From IMG/VR virus record IMGVR_UViG_3300012205_000277, positions 1 to 64,000 of that record: a stretch of 64,000 bases of DNA. One strand, 5' to 3'. The DNA is from a virus. Both the position numbers and the translations under genes were made by a program. The notes beneath the pieces are model-generated. The model was not told where the DNA came from, searched no databases, and was given only the letters and a program-made list of their open reading frames with translations. Shown here piece by piece: positions 47,154-55,125 of the stretch. The first letter of the stretch is position 1. Each line of letters begins with the position of its first letter.

Positions 47154-47446
47154 GCGAAGAAAAACGCCCTTTCACGAAAGAGCAACCGCATTATGGAGAA
47201 TCGATTCTTCATTGCGGCCATCCCAATAGCCGGCCGCAGCACTTCTACAGTTTTGGCCCAGGCATGCCGGAGAAAGAATGGAAATCGCCGGATGGAAGAG
47301 CAGTGATGTCGCGCTGGATGGTGTTGTGCGATGATTGCAACAAAATCTATGGCTTCACGCCGCATTTGGCAATTCAAGCGGATGCCACATGGAAAGCGCT
47401 CGATCCGGTGATCCAAATACCGGAAGTAAGGAAAAATAAAATATGA
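47150..47446 (+). CDS. Small zinc-binding protein
   Basis: A 98-aa protein with a TTG start in TTGA overlap. SILHCGHPNSRPQHFYSFGP and WMVLCDDCNKIYGF give Cys/His ligands. Family unknown. Confidence 0.55.
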   Translation: MSEEKRPFTKEQPHYGESILHCGHPNSRPQHFYSFGPGMPEKEWKSPDGRAVMSRWMVLCDDCNKIYGFTPHLAIQADATWKALDPVIQIPEVRKNKI

Positions 47447-47724
47447 GATCGATATCGCCAGTAATTCCCGGGATGGACCTGGAAGAAACTGTTTTTGCAA
47501 AGCATCAGCCGCAATACAATCCGTTGCCGGCCGTCATGGTCGATGGCCGCGTGATCAGCCGGTGGAAGCTGACCTGGCGTGAACGGTTCAAGCTGCTCGT
47601 AACCGGGAACCTTTGGCTGACGCTGTTGACTTTCGGGCAGCCGCTCCAGCCGATTCTCATCGAGATAGACTCACCCAAACGTTATCTCGAAGAAGAGAAA
47701 GAAGAAACGCTGGCCGACGCTTAA
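47443..47724 (+). CDS. Hypothetical protein, last of the rightward block
   Basis: A 93-aa protein: WKLTWRERFKLLVTGNLWLT then LLTFGQPLQPILIEI. The W-R-E-R-F-x-x-L-x-x-G-x-L-W motif is common in a phage family of unknown function. Converges with the minus block at 47730. Confidence 0.65.
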   Translation: MRSISPVIPGMDLEETVFAKHQPQYNPLPAVMVDGRVISRWKLTWRERFKLLVTGNLWLTLLTFGQPLQPILIEIDSPKRYLEEEKEETLADA

Positions 47725-47729
47725 AGTTT

Positions 47730-47894
47730 TCAATATCCGTGCACTGCACAGCCTCGGCTTCTAAAAAGCACGGTGCGTTCGCTTTTGTTACATCGAGTGC
47801 ATGTCCACAAACAATCGAGGCACCCACACCGAAGAGTGATATTTATTTTCTCCCACCGATGCCTGAAGATTTTACAAAGCAGGCCCAGCTTCAT
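47730..47894 (-). CDS. Small cysteine-rich protein
   Basis: A 54-aa protein from MKLGLLCKIFRHRWEKINIT, with LRCGCLDCLWTCTRC. Start overlaps the upstream stop (ATGA). Basic start of this type (ClxxxxHxW) is frequent in phage zinc peptides. Confidence 0.55.
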   Translation of the reverse strand: MKLGLLCKIFRHRWEKINITLRCGCLDCLWTCTRCNKSERTVLFRSRGCAVHGY

Positions 47895-48079
47895 AGCGAC
47901 ACTCGATTGAGCAATGCAATTTCCGGAGGGGAAAGTTTGCCAGCGCACAGGAAACAGATCCAGGAATCCTCGAGTTTTTCCGTGCGCGCCGGGCAAAGTG
48001 GCCCGGGATCGCCAAGACGCCGCGGCAGCGTGCACGTTCGCAAGTGTCCGCATTTGGAGCAAAAATGAGTGTGGGTCAT
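47891..48079 (-). CDS. Small zinc-binding protein
   Basis: A 62-aa protein from MTHTHFCSKCGHLRTCTLPR, with LCPARTEKLEDSWICFLC. Start overlaps the synthetase stop (ATGA). Two CxxC pairs. Confidence 0.6.
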   Translation of the reverse strand: MTHTHFCSKCGHLRTCTLPRRLGDPGPLCPARTEKLEDSWICFLCAGKLSPPEIALLNRVSL

Positions 48080-49203
48080 GGGCATTGGGATTCCTTCCGA
48101 TCGTTGTAAGTCGGCCCATAGCCTTCGATGCGAACCAGTTTCCGGAATTCGGCTGGCAGCGGGTTTGGCGCCTGGTCCAGATGGTTCAAGGCAATCCAGT
48201 CGACCCCGCCGCAAATAGCGAGTGCTTTGCGGAATAGCTGCTCGTCGAAACGGCCGTACCGGAATGCTCCGGGGAATCCTGGCTCGTTGTGCGGCTCGGG
48301 ATAGCTCAGAGTCGGATCTTCGGTCGGGAATGCTCCGAGGCCGTGCCGTGTGTAGTAGGTACGGATAATGCCGACGCGCGTGCGTTTGCCATCATAGCCG
48401 GATTCATTCAGGAGCGTATCCGCATTGTGGAATGTGCAATCCGTCCACGTATTGAATCCCGGCTCGCCATGATTCTCATCGAGCAGCACGCCCTGGGCCC
48501 CTTCGAAGATGGCGCAATCTGTCTCGGCGAGCAAGGTTTTCAGATGCCCGCGGTCGACCACCTTCGCCGGCCAGTTTTTGTACCAGCTCCAGCACACGTC
48601 GATCAGATCGTCTTTCTGCAGCGTTGGATCGACATAGCGTACGAATGGCTTGGTCATAAACCCGGCGGCGCTCAATTCATCCGAGGCCCAGAGTTCGATA
48701 AACTTAAGTTTCTGGCGAACTAAAGTTTCATTTTTTAGGTCGCCGGCGAACAGTGCCCGATCGCCAAACTCCAGATGGAATTGGCGGCACTTGCCGATGC
48801 CCTGGCCGCAAGTGTTCGTGCGGTTGCCTGGAAGAGTCAAGAGGCGGTTCAATTCTCTGTGGAAAGGGGTGACGATTAATGCTTCGGCGTCGACCGTTGT
48901 ACGCTCCCAGGCGTCAGTGACGCCAAGTGATGCCAAATGCTCAGCTTCTCTCATAGCATTTATTGGATTGTAAAGCATAAATCTTGAGATATGCGTGCGC
49001 ACACCGGGATGGAAAGTGCCACTCCCGAATTGCTGGAAGATATGATGCCGGCCGTCGGGTGTCACTACGGAATGCCCTGCTTGGCAGCCTCCGGAATAGC
49101 GGACGACAAGCCCGGCATTATGCCAAAAAGTAAGTGCGTCAACTGTACTGCCTTTGCCGCAGTCGCCAAAACCCAAGCCGCAGACGAGGAAACTTTGCTT
49201 CAC
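48076..49203 (-). CDS. Adenylosuccinate synthetase-like enzyme (PurA/PurZ superfamily)
   Basis: A 375-aa protein, GTG start after TTAGGAGGG. GLGFGDCGKGSTVDAL is the GTP/ATP loop, and GGCQAGHSVV keeps the catalytic His. RVGIIRTYYTRHGLGAFPTE and GVDWIALNHLD are conserved PurA segments. The aspartate-binding GRxRR of PurA is replaced by PGAFRYGRFD, a form I associate with phage PurZ-like enzymes. In PurZ the GD aspartate is reported to be substituted so that dGMP is accepted; here GD is kept and the next Glu is Cys. It may therefore make AMP precursor from IMP or belong to a divergent branch. No dATPase or DNA polymerase is seen nearby to support diaminopurine DNA. Confidence 0.8.
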   Translation of the reverse strand: MKQSFLVCGLGFGDCGKGSTVDALTFWHNAGLVVRYSGGCQAGHSVVTPDGRHHIFQQFGSGTFHPGVRTHISRFMLYNPINAMREAEHLASLGVTDAWERTTVDAEALIVTPFHRELNRLLTLPGNRTNTCGQGIGKCRQFHLEFGDRALFAGDLKNETLVRQKLKFIELWASDELSAAGFMTKPFVRYVDPTLQKDDLIDVCWSWYKNWPAKVVDRGHLKTLLAETDCAIFEGAQGVLLDENHGEPGFNTWTDCTFHNADTLLNESGYDGKRTRVGIIRTYYTRHGLGAFPTEDPTLSYPEPHNEPGFPGAFRYGRFDEQLFRKALAICGGVDWIALNHLDQAPNPLPAEFRKLVRIEGYGPTYNDRKESQCP

Positions 49204-49220
49204 AATCCCTCCTAAATTAA

Positions 49221-49247
49221 GATAGGGCCGCGATTAACGGCCCTATC
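49221..49247 (-). promoter_or_regulatory. Hairpin just upstream of the synthetase ribosome site
   Basis: GATAGGGCCG (49221-49230) pairs with CGGCCCTATC (49238-49247), 10 bp, 7-nt loop. On the minus strand it lies about 8 nt before the Shine-Dalgarno sequence. Terminator for the upstream gene or attenuator; the following TTAATTTAGG is only partly T-rich. Confidence 0.45.
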
Positions 49248-49334
49248 CATTTGACGTGCCTGCCACACCCAGCCCTGGCTCGACCGGTCTTTCCATGCCT
49301 TTGCATTCCAAGGCCCGCCTGCAGCGTCAAACTC

Positions 49335-49532
49335 TTATCGCAATTCTATCCATCTGTGTGCCGCGTTCTTGCGAAGCCACTCCCCGGCTTTTTGATAAAG
49401 CGGATTGTTCGGTTCGCGGCTGTAGCCGTAGCCGTCGGTCACACCGTTCCGGTAGGACCACTTCATGCAGAAGCTGGCTACGATGATCCATGTCAAATTC
49501 CCAATGAGTATCCAACCGAATATTTCAGTCAT
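49335..49532 (-). CDS. Small membrane protein
   Basis: A 65-aa protein from MTEIFGWILIGNLTWIIVAS, one membrane span, then GVTDGYGYSREPNNPLYQKA. Ribosome site AAAGGGACG. Role unknown; three tiny membrane proteins lie in a row here. Confidence 0.55.
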   Translation of the reverse strand: MTEIFGWILIGNLTWIIVASFCMKWSYRNGVTDGYGYSREPNNPLYQKAGEWLRKNAAHRWIELR

Positions 49533-49543
49533 CGTCGTCCCTT

Positions 49544-49681
49544 TCATTTCTTGTCGAGGCAGGCTGTAGGATCGAGTCCGCAATTCGGGACCGGGACATG
49601 CCGCATGAGATAACCCCAAACCAAACCGGAAGCGATGATACAGAAATAGATCAGCAAAGCCTTCTTCGTCTCTTTCTTCAT
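49544..49681 (-). CDS. 45-aa membrane peptide
   Basis: MKKETKKALLIYFCIIASGL then VWGYLMRHVPV and a short tail with two Cys (NCGLDPTACL). One span with a basic N-terminus, type II-like. Confidence 0.5.
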   Translation of the reverse strand: MKKETKKALLIYFCIIASGLVWGYLMRHVPVPNCGLDPTACLDKK

Positions 49682-49684
49682 GGC

Positions 49685-49786
49685 TTACCCCCCCTTATCG
49701 CGTGTAGGCCAAAAGACCCAAACTATGGCGAGGTTCACAAAGCCTACGACCATCAGTATCGCCAATAGCCACTCTACCCCGCCCAT
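49685..49786 (-). CDS. 33-aa membrane peptide
   Basis: MGGVEWLLAILMVVGFVNLA then IVWVFWPTRDKGG. A single span and basic end. The ATG lies inside the 3' end of the upstream HTH gene (12-nt overlap). Confidence 0.45.
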   Translation of the reverse strand: MGGVEWLLAILMVVGFVNLAIVWVFWPTRDKGG

Positions 49787-49965
49787 TGTGGCCTTCGCTT
49801 TGCCAGAGCCTTCTGCACGGTCGTCGCATGAATGCACAAGAGCTTCGCAATTTCCGGTTTGCTGACCCCGCGCGCGGCGAGACGGCGAATCTCGTCGGCG
49901 CGGGCATCGGCATTCTTCTTTTTGCGGGCTGCGACAGCGGTTCTCTTTGTGAGTTGATAGTCCAT
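49774..49965 (-). CDS. Small HTH protein
   Basis: A 63-aa protein: basic N-terminus (KRTAVAARKKKNADAR), then RADEIRRLAARGVSKPEIAK and LLCIHATTVQKAL, a resolvase-like helix-turn-helix. Ends TAG. Overlaps the vWA gene stop. Confidence 0.65.
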   Translation of the reverse strand: MDYQLTKRTAVAARKKKNADARADEIRRLAARGVSKPEIAKLLCIHATTVQKALAKRRPQWAG

Positions 49966-50897
49966 CAGGCTGTCGCGGAAGTTCCCAGATTGATCTTGCG
50001 GCCGCCCCAGAGGATTTTGCTGATGGCGGCAGCTTCGGCGGCGTCAGTGCCAGCGGCTACGAGGTCCGTGACGGCATCGGCTTCACTGTTCAGCCGGCCT
50101 TCGGTCATGCCGATGAGCGATCCGATTACTTCGCAAATCAGGTTCGGATGCTGGAGCGTGATGACGCATTCGTTGCCGAACAGGCGCACGTACTGTTCCC
50201 TGGCATTATCGAAGCCGCCTACCGGCCAGAGCACGAAAACGTTGTAGAGCTGCTTGAGCGCCAGGATGGTTGTTTCAATCGGAATCGATCCAGGAAGGCT
50301 GTCGCCAAACACTGACCGGGCATGTTCCGCGCTGGTTGTCGAGAAAATGGGTTCATCGGCATACATGAAGAAGTAACCCTTCCGGTTGCGCTTCTCCATG
50401 CAATCGAGGATGGTCTTATTGGCGGCCGCATACATGACGAGATCGTAGGACTCCCCCTGATTGCCGCCACCTTGTCCGACCAGCATCAGCTTGCGAATGT
50501 GCTCGTCGATCCGGTTGTCGGATTCGAAGTCTGAGATTTGTGTAGATTTGTCCCGGACCACGGTCCAATCGTCGTTGGCGGCAATCGCTACCTGGGGATC
50601 GGGAAGATAGCGCTCAAGCAGCGCCATGAGGTTCGGAAGTTTCTGCTGCGCTTCGCGCGCCCGCGAGATGTTCGATCCAGTGACGTCCAAGCAAAGCAGG
50701 ACGGCATTCGATTCCGGGTGCTCCGTGCTGTCGCGGCTCTCGAGTTTCCCGAACGGCTTTGCTTTGATCCGTTTCGGATCGAGGTCCGGGTGGATGGTTG
50801 TCGCTGTTTGCGTGTATTCGAAATCATCCTTCCCGGTGAGTCTGCGCGTTGATGCCGCGCGTGAGTAGGTAGGTGCATCAAAACGTCCACTGCCCAT
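49965..50897 (-). CDS. vWA-like domain protein
   Basis: A 310-aa protein from MGSGRFDAPTYSRAASTRRL, after AAAAGGAG. VLLCLDVTGSNISRAREAQ has a MIDAS-like D-x-T-x-S variant (DVTGSN). VAIAANDDWTVVRDKSTQIS, GGGNQGESYDLVMYAAANKT and GYFFMYADEPIF continue the Rossmann-like fold. Such vWA proteins bind metal and partner proteins; some phages carry them of unknown use. Confidence 0.7.
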   Translation of the reverse strand: MGSGRFDAPTYSRAASTRRLTGKDDFEYTQTATTIHPDLDPKRIKAKPFGKLESRDSTEHPESNAVLLCLDVTGSNISRAREAQQKLPNLMALLERYLPDPQVAIAANDDWTVVRDKSTQISDFESDNRIDEHIRKLMLVGQGGGNQGESYDLVMYAAANKTILDCMEKRNRKGYFFMYADEPIFSTTSAEHARSVFGDSLPGSIPIETTILALKQLYNVFVLWPVGGFDNAREQYVRLFGNECVITLQHPNLICEVIGSLIGMTEGRLNSEADAVTDLVAAGTDAAEAAAISKILWGGRKINLGTSATA

Positions 50898-50947
50898 GTG
50901 AATTCTCCTTTTAATTTTGGCCCGTTTGGCTACGCGACCGGAAAAAT

Positions 50948-51172
50948 TTATTCCAAGACAATTCTGCGTCCTGAGAAAAACGGTTCCACCGTCGGTGGCT
51001 GCTTGCTCAGCCAAATGCGGCTCCCTTCGGCAAGACAATCACAGTCGGGCGGGCCGATAACGGCCGGATGATAGTTCTCGCAATGCGCCGGCCCGCGCTC
51101 CCGGTGAAGCGCGAATCCAATGTCATTCATTTCGTTGACTTCCTTGATGGTGAAATCGGAATACCGGATCAT
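50948..51172 (-). CDS. Small hypothetical protein
   Basis: A 74-aa protein: MIRYSDFTIKEVNEMNDIGF, then AHCENYHPAVIGPPDCDCL, a possible Cys/His site. Family unknown. Confidence 0.55.
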   Translation of the reverse strand: MIRYSDFTIKEVNEMNDIGFALHRERGPAHCENYHPAVIGPPDCDCLAEGSRIWLSKQPPTVEPFFSGRRIVLE

Positions 51173-51175
51173 TTC

Positions 51176-51487
51176 TCACCTCGTCCCGGTTTTGGCGCGT
51201 CCTTTCCAGGACATTTCCTTGCAGAGTTCCGCATACTTGATCCTGCACAATCGGTGCGGACAATACTCCGAATTTAGCCATGTCGAGATATGATCAGGCT
51301 CCAGGAGTGGCCAGTTGATCCAGCTTGGCTGCCCGCACATGCACAGAATTCGTTCATTTCCATCGGAATTGACCACACTGGCTTTCTGCCAGATCCAATC
51401 GTTCTTCTTACAGTGCGCGCAAACAATGGGCTTCGAATCCACGTTGACGGATCCAAACATCGGAACGTGGATAAAGAGAGCCGTCAT
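51176..51487 (-). CDS. Small zinc-ribbon protein
   Basis: A 103-aa protein with VCAHCKKNDWIWQKASV, ILCMCGQPSWINW and YCPHRLC. The first two pairs form a zinc ribbon. Family unknown. Confidence 0.6.
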   Translation of the reverse strand: MTALFIHVPMFGSVNVDSKPIVCAHCKKNDWIWQKASVVNSDGNERILCMCGQPSWINWPLLEPDHISTWLNSEYCPHRLCRIKYAELCKEMSWKGRAKTGTR

Positions 51488-51774
51488 TTCTCGCCGATGG
51501 CCCGGATAGGCGCTCCCAATTGCTTCCCGGTACCGAGCCCCTTCGATTCAAAGAAGGTCCCGGTCTTTTTAGGGTCGGCCAGCGCCGGCAACCGTTCCTG
51601 GCCGACTATGTTCAGGAATTGGAGCTCCACCTTGGCCGAATTGATGATTTGCGCGGCCACGTGAGCTACCGCTTCGGCGCGCTCAACCGGCATGGGATTG
51701 TCTTTGTCTTTTAGCTTTTCGAGCGCGTCGAACAAATGATCGCGCAAGTCTGACATCTTCCTGTTGTTTTCCAT
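51484..51774 (-). CDS. Hypothetical protein
   Basis: A 96-aa protein; ATG 51756 (MSDLRDHLFDALEKLKDKDN) is an alternative. PVERAEAVAHVAAQIINSAK and VELQFLNIVGQ suggest a helical phage family seen with DUF-type regulators. Its start overlaps the HNH gene 3' end by about 90 nt. Confidence 0.6.
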   Translation of the reverse strand: MENNRKMSDLRDHLFDALEKLKDKDNPMPVERAEAVAHVAAQIINSAKVELQFLNIVGQERLPALADPKKTGTFFESKGLGTGKQLGAPIRAIGEK

Positions 51775-52579
51775 ACTTTTCCTTTCTTTCTCGGATTTGC
51801 CGTTTCAGTGCTCCGGTCAAAAGAATCACTTTCCTGAGTTCGGGAGGATAGCTTGGCCGGTGAATGGAATTGCGCCGCATCAGCTCCGCCCTGGTGATGC
51901 ATTCCAGGTTCGTAAGAACGGTATTCTGTTTGTTGCCATCCTTGAAAACCACGGCATGCCCTGGAGGAACCTTTCCATGCGCCTCTTTCCATATGCGAAG
52001 ATGCACAAATTCCCATACTTTCTGATTGCCGAATCCGCCCAGGACTCGATCGGCAATCTTCCTTCGCAGGTAGCCGTCGGAATCCGCCTTGATGGTTCCG
52101 ACTGGAAACCAGTTGCGTGACCGCTGGCCTTTCTTGAAGGTTGTCTCCGCCATGCGGCCATGCGCCAAGGAATACCCTGGACGTCGCAAGCCTTTGTTAT
52201 GAGGAACCTGCCCGGGCTTGAACCGCGTTTGAACGCTGCACCGGCGCAAGCGCGCGCTTTCGGCTGCGTGAAGAGTCTCTGTGTATGCTTTTGTTTTATG
52301 TAGATGCAATATGCCCGCTTGAGCATGGACGCTATTGAGAGTGCGGCCCAAGAGGCCAGCCACTTCGGCACAAGGCAAGTGCGGATAGATTTTACGGAAC
52401 TGTGCATGATCGGCAGCCGTCCAAGGCTTGCAGCCAAATCTTTTTCTGATTCCAAGTTTCTCCGCGCGGCTCTTGATCGAATCATCGGACCGGTGAAGTT
52501 TGGCGGCAAGTTCTTTCCGGGGATGATCGGGATAGAGCCGACATAAAATCAGGTCTTCACGTTTTGACCAGTATCGCAT
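51683..52579 (-). CDS. HNH endonuclease with N-terminal DNA-binding repeats
   Basis: A 298-aa protein from MRYWSKREDLILCRLYPDHP. Two HTH-like repeats come first (LYPDHPRKELAAKLHRSDDS; IYPHLPCAEVAGLLGRTLNS). NKGLRRPGYSLAHGRMAETT, FKKGQRSRNWFPVGTIKADS and GHAVVFKDGNKQNTVLTNLE form the phage HNH pattern, followed by RAELMRRNSIH. It overlaps the next gene, as mobile endonuclease genes often do. Confidence 0.8.
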   Translation of the reverse strand: MRYWSKREDLILCRLYPDHPRKELAAKLHRSDDSIKSRAEKLGIRKRFGCKPWTAADHAQFRKIYPHLPCAEVAGLLGRTLNSVHAQAGILHLHKTKAYTETLHAAESARLRRCSVQTRFKPGQVPHNKGLRRPGYSLAHGRMAETTFKKGQRSRNWFPVGTIKADSDGYLRRKIADRVLGGFGNQKVWEFVHLRIWKEAHGKVPPGHAVVFKDGNKQNTVLTNLECITRAELMRRNSIHRPSYPPELRKVILLTGALKRQIRERKEKYGKQQEDVRLARSFVRRARKAKRQRQSHAG

Positions 52580-52748
52580 GGTGCCTCCTTTCTTTTTTGA
52601 GCGCGGCTCGCGTTCGCTTCGACAACCACCACATAGCGTCAATTTCAGCATCCGTACGCGGCGGTGGCGGCGGCGGCTTTGGCGGCCGGGGACCGCCAAG
52701 AGCACGCCAGAGAATTTCTTGATTCCGCGGACTGCGCCTGGTTCTCAA
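52557..52748 (-). CDS. Small Pro-rich protein
   Basis: A 63-aa protein: basic start, PRPPKPPPPPPRTDAEIDAM, then a basic helix (KRTRAALKKERRHH). Overlaps neighbours at both ends. Function unknown. Confidence 0.5.
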   Translation of the reverse strand: MRTRRSPRNQEILWRALGGPRPPKPPPPPPRTDAEIDAMWWLSKRTRAALKKERRHHAILVKT

Positions 52749-53008
52749 TTTTTGAATCCTTCGAGGGCGGTCAAAGCCGCTTGGATCTGGCCTTGGAATC
52801 TACTGATAACTTCCAAATCGCCGGATGCCCTGGAATTCATGCAGGTAAATCGGTGCCAGGCTTGGCGTTCCGGCAAAGTTAATTTATCGAATATGGCTAG
52901 GATCAATTTCATTTCCGGGGAATCATCCGGCAGTCTTGCGCCTGTGGCGAGGTTGAGCATCGCTGGCTTGCATCCGGGACAGGCATCCTCGTAGGTTTCC
53001 CAGCTCAT
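52745..53008 (-). CDS. Hypothetical protein
   Basis: An 87-aa protein: MSWETYEDACPGCKPAMLNL then EMKLILAIFDKLTLPERQAW. A CPGCKP motif at the start; otherwise helical. Family unknown. Confidence 0.6.
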   Translation of the reverse strand: MSWETYEDACPGCKPAMLNLATGARLPDDSPEMKLILAIFDKLTLPERQAWHRFTCMNSRASGDLEVISRFQGQIQAALTALEGFKN

Positions 53009-53313
53009 GATTGATTCCCTAGGGCCTCTAGTGCGCGAAGCACCACTTGCCCATATTCCGTGGCGGTGCCAAAGCCGCTTTCGACGCAGGCAATCCGTTT
53101 TTGCCAGTAGGGGTCGTCCAGTAAATCCCGCAGGGCTTTCTCTAGCGCTGATTGTTTCGAAAGCCAGCGTGCGATAATTGGCTCGATTCGGTCGATATCC
53201 TGGGCAATGATTTCATCGAGCTGGCCGATGGCGTCTACGCTGGCTGCTTCTGGTAATTCTGGATCGCGCAATGCATTGAAGAGTTCCTGCCGTTGCTTGT
53301 CCGATAGTTTCAT
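53005..53313 (-). CDS. Hypothetical helical protein
   Basis: A 102-aa protein: MKLSDKQRQELFNALRDPEL, DEIIAQDIDRIEPIIARWLS, EKALRDLLDDPYWQKRI. Unknown family. It is directly abutted by the upstream stop. Confidence 0.6.
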   Translation of the reverse strand: MKLSDKQRQELFNALRDPELPEAASVDAIGQLDEIIAQDIDRIEPIIARWLSKQSALEKALRDLLDDPYWQKRIACVESGFGTATEYGQVVLRALEALGNQS

Positions 53314-53607
53314 TCATTGGCTCCGCACGGTTGTATCGATGGGAATCGAGCACGGAATCTTGATCGACCGCGGATCGTCCGGCCGGCCAGCCGTTGTCAC
53401 GATGCCTGTCCATCCGCACCGCGAGCAGGAAATGAGATACTGCCCACAACGCGGCGCTGGATATGGCAAGGCCGTCTGGCAGGTAAACTGGAACGGATGG
53501 CCGTTTGAAACATCGATATCGATGCCATTCGGATATTTCGGGTCCGGAGCGTTTTGAGGCTCCCGGTGGCCGTCAATCCACTCTACCGTTAGATTTTCGC
53601 TGTTCAT
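53314..53607 (-). CDS. Hypothetical zinc-binding protein
   Basis: A 97-aa protein: LTVEWIDGHREPQNAPDPKY, VSNGHPFQFTCQTALPYPAP, then YLISCSRCGWTGIVTTAGRP. The C-terminal block (CxxCG, TTAGRPDDPRS) recurs in small phage proteins. Confidence 0.65.
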   Translation of the reverse strand: MNSENLTVEWIDGHREPQNAPDPKYPNGIDIDVSNGHPFQFTCQTALPYPAPRCGQYLISCSRCGWTGIVTTAGRPDDPRSIKIPCSIPIDTTVRSQ

Positions 53608-53708
53608 TGAGTTCCTTCGTTAGTTCTGAAATGACCCGAGCAATATCGAGAGCCGCAAAATATCCGGGCAAGCCAGCCGAACTGGTGGCTAAAAAGATGG
53701 CCTGTCAC
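53604..53708 (-). CDS. 34-aa peptide
   Basis: MTGHLFSHQFGWLARIFCGS then RYCSGHFRTNEGTQ. GTG start overlapping the upstream stop (GTGA) and ATGA at its end. Could be spurious despite the overlaps. Confidence 0.35.
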   Translation of the reverse strand: MTGHLFSHQFGWLARIFCGSRYCSGHFRTNEGTQ

Positions 53709-53812
53709 GTGGTAGAACCGTGCCCGCGCGCAATGGCTAGAATCTGTTCGCGTGTCAAACCGCATAAAAGGGCCTGGCCTATCGCGGCTTCGAGCCGTTC
53801 ATATGCCGTCAT
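53705..53812 (-). CDS. 35-aa peptide
   Basis: MTAYERLEAAIGQALLCGLT then REQILAIARGHGSTT. Helical, with an LTREQI phrase seen in small HTH-like peptides. Starts over the upstream stop (ATGA). Confidence 0.45.
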   Translation of the reverse strand: MTAYERLEAAIGQALLCGLTREQILAIARGHGSTT

Positions 53813-53985
53813 GGATCTTTCCTCTTCTTGCGTCTGTGCGGCGCACCGGAAAGGTGAATTCGCTCCAACCCTTCTGCTTCGGGGACGCTCTTGATTGACG
53901 ATAGCGGCACCTTGCATTCGTGAAGCGGGAAGCGCACTGACACTAATGCTTTGCAAACTGGACAACGAATTACGCTGCTCATCAT
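53809..53985 (-). CDS. Small zinc-binding basic protein
   Basis: A 58-aa protein: MMSSVIRCPVCKALVSVRFP, LHECKVPLSSIKSV and a basic end (PHRRKKRKDP). CPxC...HxxC is a zinc site. The frame is bounded by ATGA overlaps on both sides. Confidence 0.6.
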   Translation of the reverse strand: MMSSVIRCPVCKALVSVRFPLHECKVPLSSIKSVPEAEGLERIHLSGAPHRRKKRKDP

Positions 53986-54200
53986 TTTTTCCTCACTCTC
54001 TCAAGGGCATAGCAGCCGCTAACTCCTGTCAGCCAAATAACGGCAGTATGGCCACTAAGCATCTCCGCCTCGCTGCGCGTGGTCGTTTCTATTTCTGTGC
54101 CATCGTCTTTTTCAACGATCACCGGAGTCCCAATCGGAACCTGGCCCCAAGCGTCAAAGATTTTCTGCTGCTGCTTTACGTAGCCGGTTGGATGTCTCAT
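53982..54200 (-). CDS. Small hypothetical protein
   Basis: A 72-aa protein: VPIGTPVIVEKDDGTEIETT, SEAEMLSGHTAVIWLTGVSG and CYALERVRKK. This strand-rich layout (GTxVxVxxDxG...T.VA.L..V.G..) is common in phage genes of unknown role. Confidence 0.65.
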   Translation of the reverse strand: MRHPTGYVKQQQKIFDAWGQVPIGTPVIVEKDDGTEIETTTRSEAEMLSGHTAVIWLTGVSGCYALERVRKK

Positions 54201-55003
54201 GGGAACAATCCACTTTTCTCTTTGCCGTACTGGAAGTAGGCAGATGGATATTCTTGAATTTTGCCTTCGCCTTCTAGCTCAATTTTCATTTCTGTTCTGG
54301 GAGCACTGCTTTGTTTGAACCAGAAAGCAATATCATGCTTCCTACAAATCTTCAGGATGCGCCTGGCCCACTCATGATCCATGAAACGAAATAAGTCAGA
54401 ATTGTTTCCGGATTCTCCGCCCACAATCAGTTGCGAGAAGCCGTCAACATATTCCTCTAGGTCCGGCGTAATGTCTTCGAGCAATGGCTCGGCGGATACA
54501 AACCGAACGTATGCGGGAATCGCGCGGAGCACTGCCATGCGTTTCAAATACTTTTTGCTTTCGACGCTCACTCCCATCCAACAATTCTTATAACCAATCC
54601 CCCAATCAGTAGGTAGGCGCCGCTCAATCAATTCCGGGCGCTTGGTCAATATCTGATAGACCAGGTTCGGAGTGTCTCGGATGATCTTCCATACTTCCGG
54701 ACGCCATTGGTCGGCATCTTGAATGAAGAAATCACTCAAGCTGCAAGTAAAAACCAGATCGTAACGCTTGGCCTTTTCTGCTTCCCGTTGCCAGCGTTTT
54801 GGATCGTTCCAAGTTTTTGTGCGGACTACCGTATCAAATGGATGAGGATTCGCCGGTGTGCCGCGCATCCGGTTAATCATTGCTCGGGCATAGCATGCGT
54901 GGCACCCTGGCGACACGGTCCTGCAGCCAATAAATGGATTCCAAGTTTTTGAGGCCCAGCTAATACGCGTTGTATCGCCCAAATTTACTCCTTTCACCTT
55001 CAC
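54197..55003 (-). CDS. Phage Gp37/Gp68-family protein (DUF5131)
   Basis: A 268-aa protein of the family's usual length. WASKTWNPFIGCRTVSPGCH ACYA holds the CxxxxxxCxxCYA three-cysteine motif, as in radical-SAM-like proteins. LVFTCSLSDFFIQDADQW, LTKRPELIERRLPTDWG, WMGVSVESKKYLKRM and LIVGGESGNNSDLFRFMDHE are family hallmarks. The name comes from mycobacteriophage proteins; biochemical role is unknown, a metal-cluster enzyme is probable. Confidence 0.9.
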   Translation of the reverse strand: MKVKGVNLGDTTRISWASKTWNPFIGCRTVSPGCHACYARAMINRMRGTPANPHPFDTVVRTKTWNDPKRWQREAEKAKRYDLVFTCSLSDFFIQDADQWRPEVWKIIRDTPNLVYQILTKRPELIERRLPTDWGIGYKNCWMGVSVESKKYLKRMAVLRAIPAYVRFVSAEPLLEDITPDLEEYVDGFSQLIVGGESGNNSDLFRFMDHEWARRILKICRKHDIAFWFKQSSAPRTEMKIELEGEGKIQEYPSAYFQYGKEKSGLFP

Positions 55004-55125
55004 TGACTTACCTGTCCCTGCCGTACAATTCCAAGAACGCGAACACCGCGCCTAACCCAAGCGGGCCAGTTCGTGTCTTGTCCCGCCGAGGCTGGACATG
55101 CCATGACTAACCGGTCCGGGTTAAG

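Noticed and set aside
33000-47700. CRISPR array or integrase/att site
   Set aside because: No regularly spaced repeats and no recombinase gene found; short repeats at 31.5 and 32.8 kb are irregular and lack spacers.
48076-49203. Calling the synthetase PurZ and the genome diaminopurine-containing
   Set aside because: The aspartate typical of PurA is kept, and no dATPase or diaminopurine-type polymerase is visible in the window.
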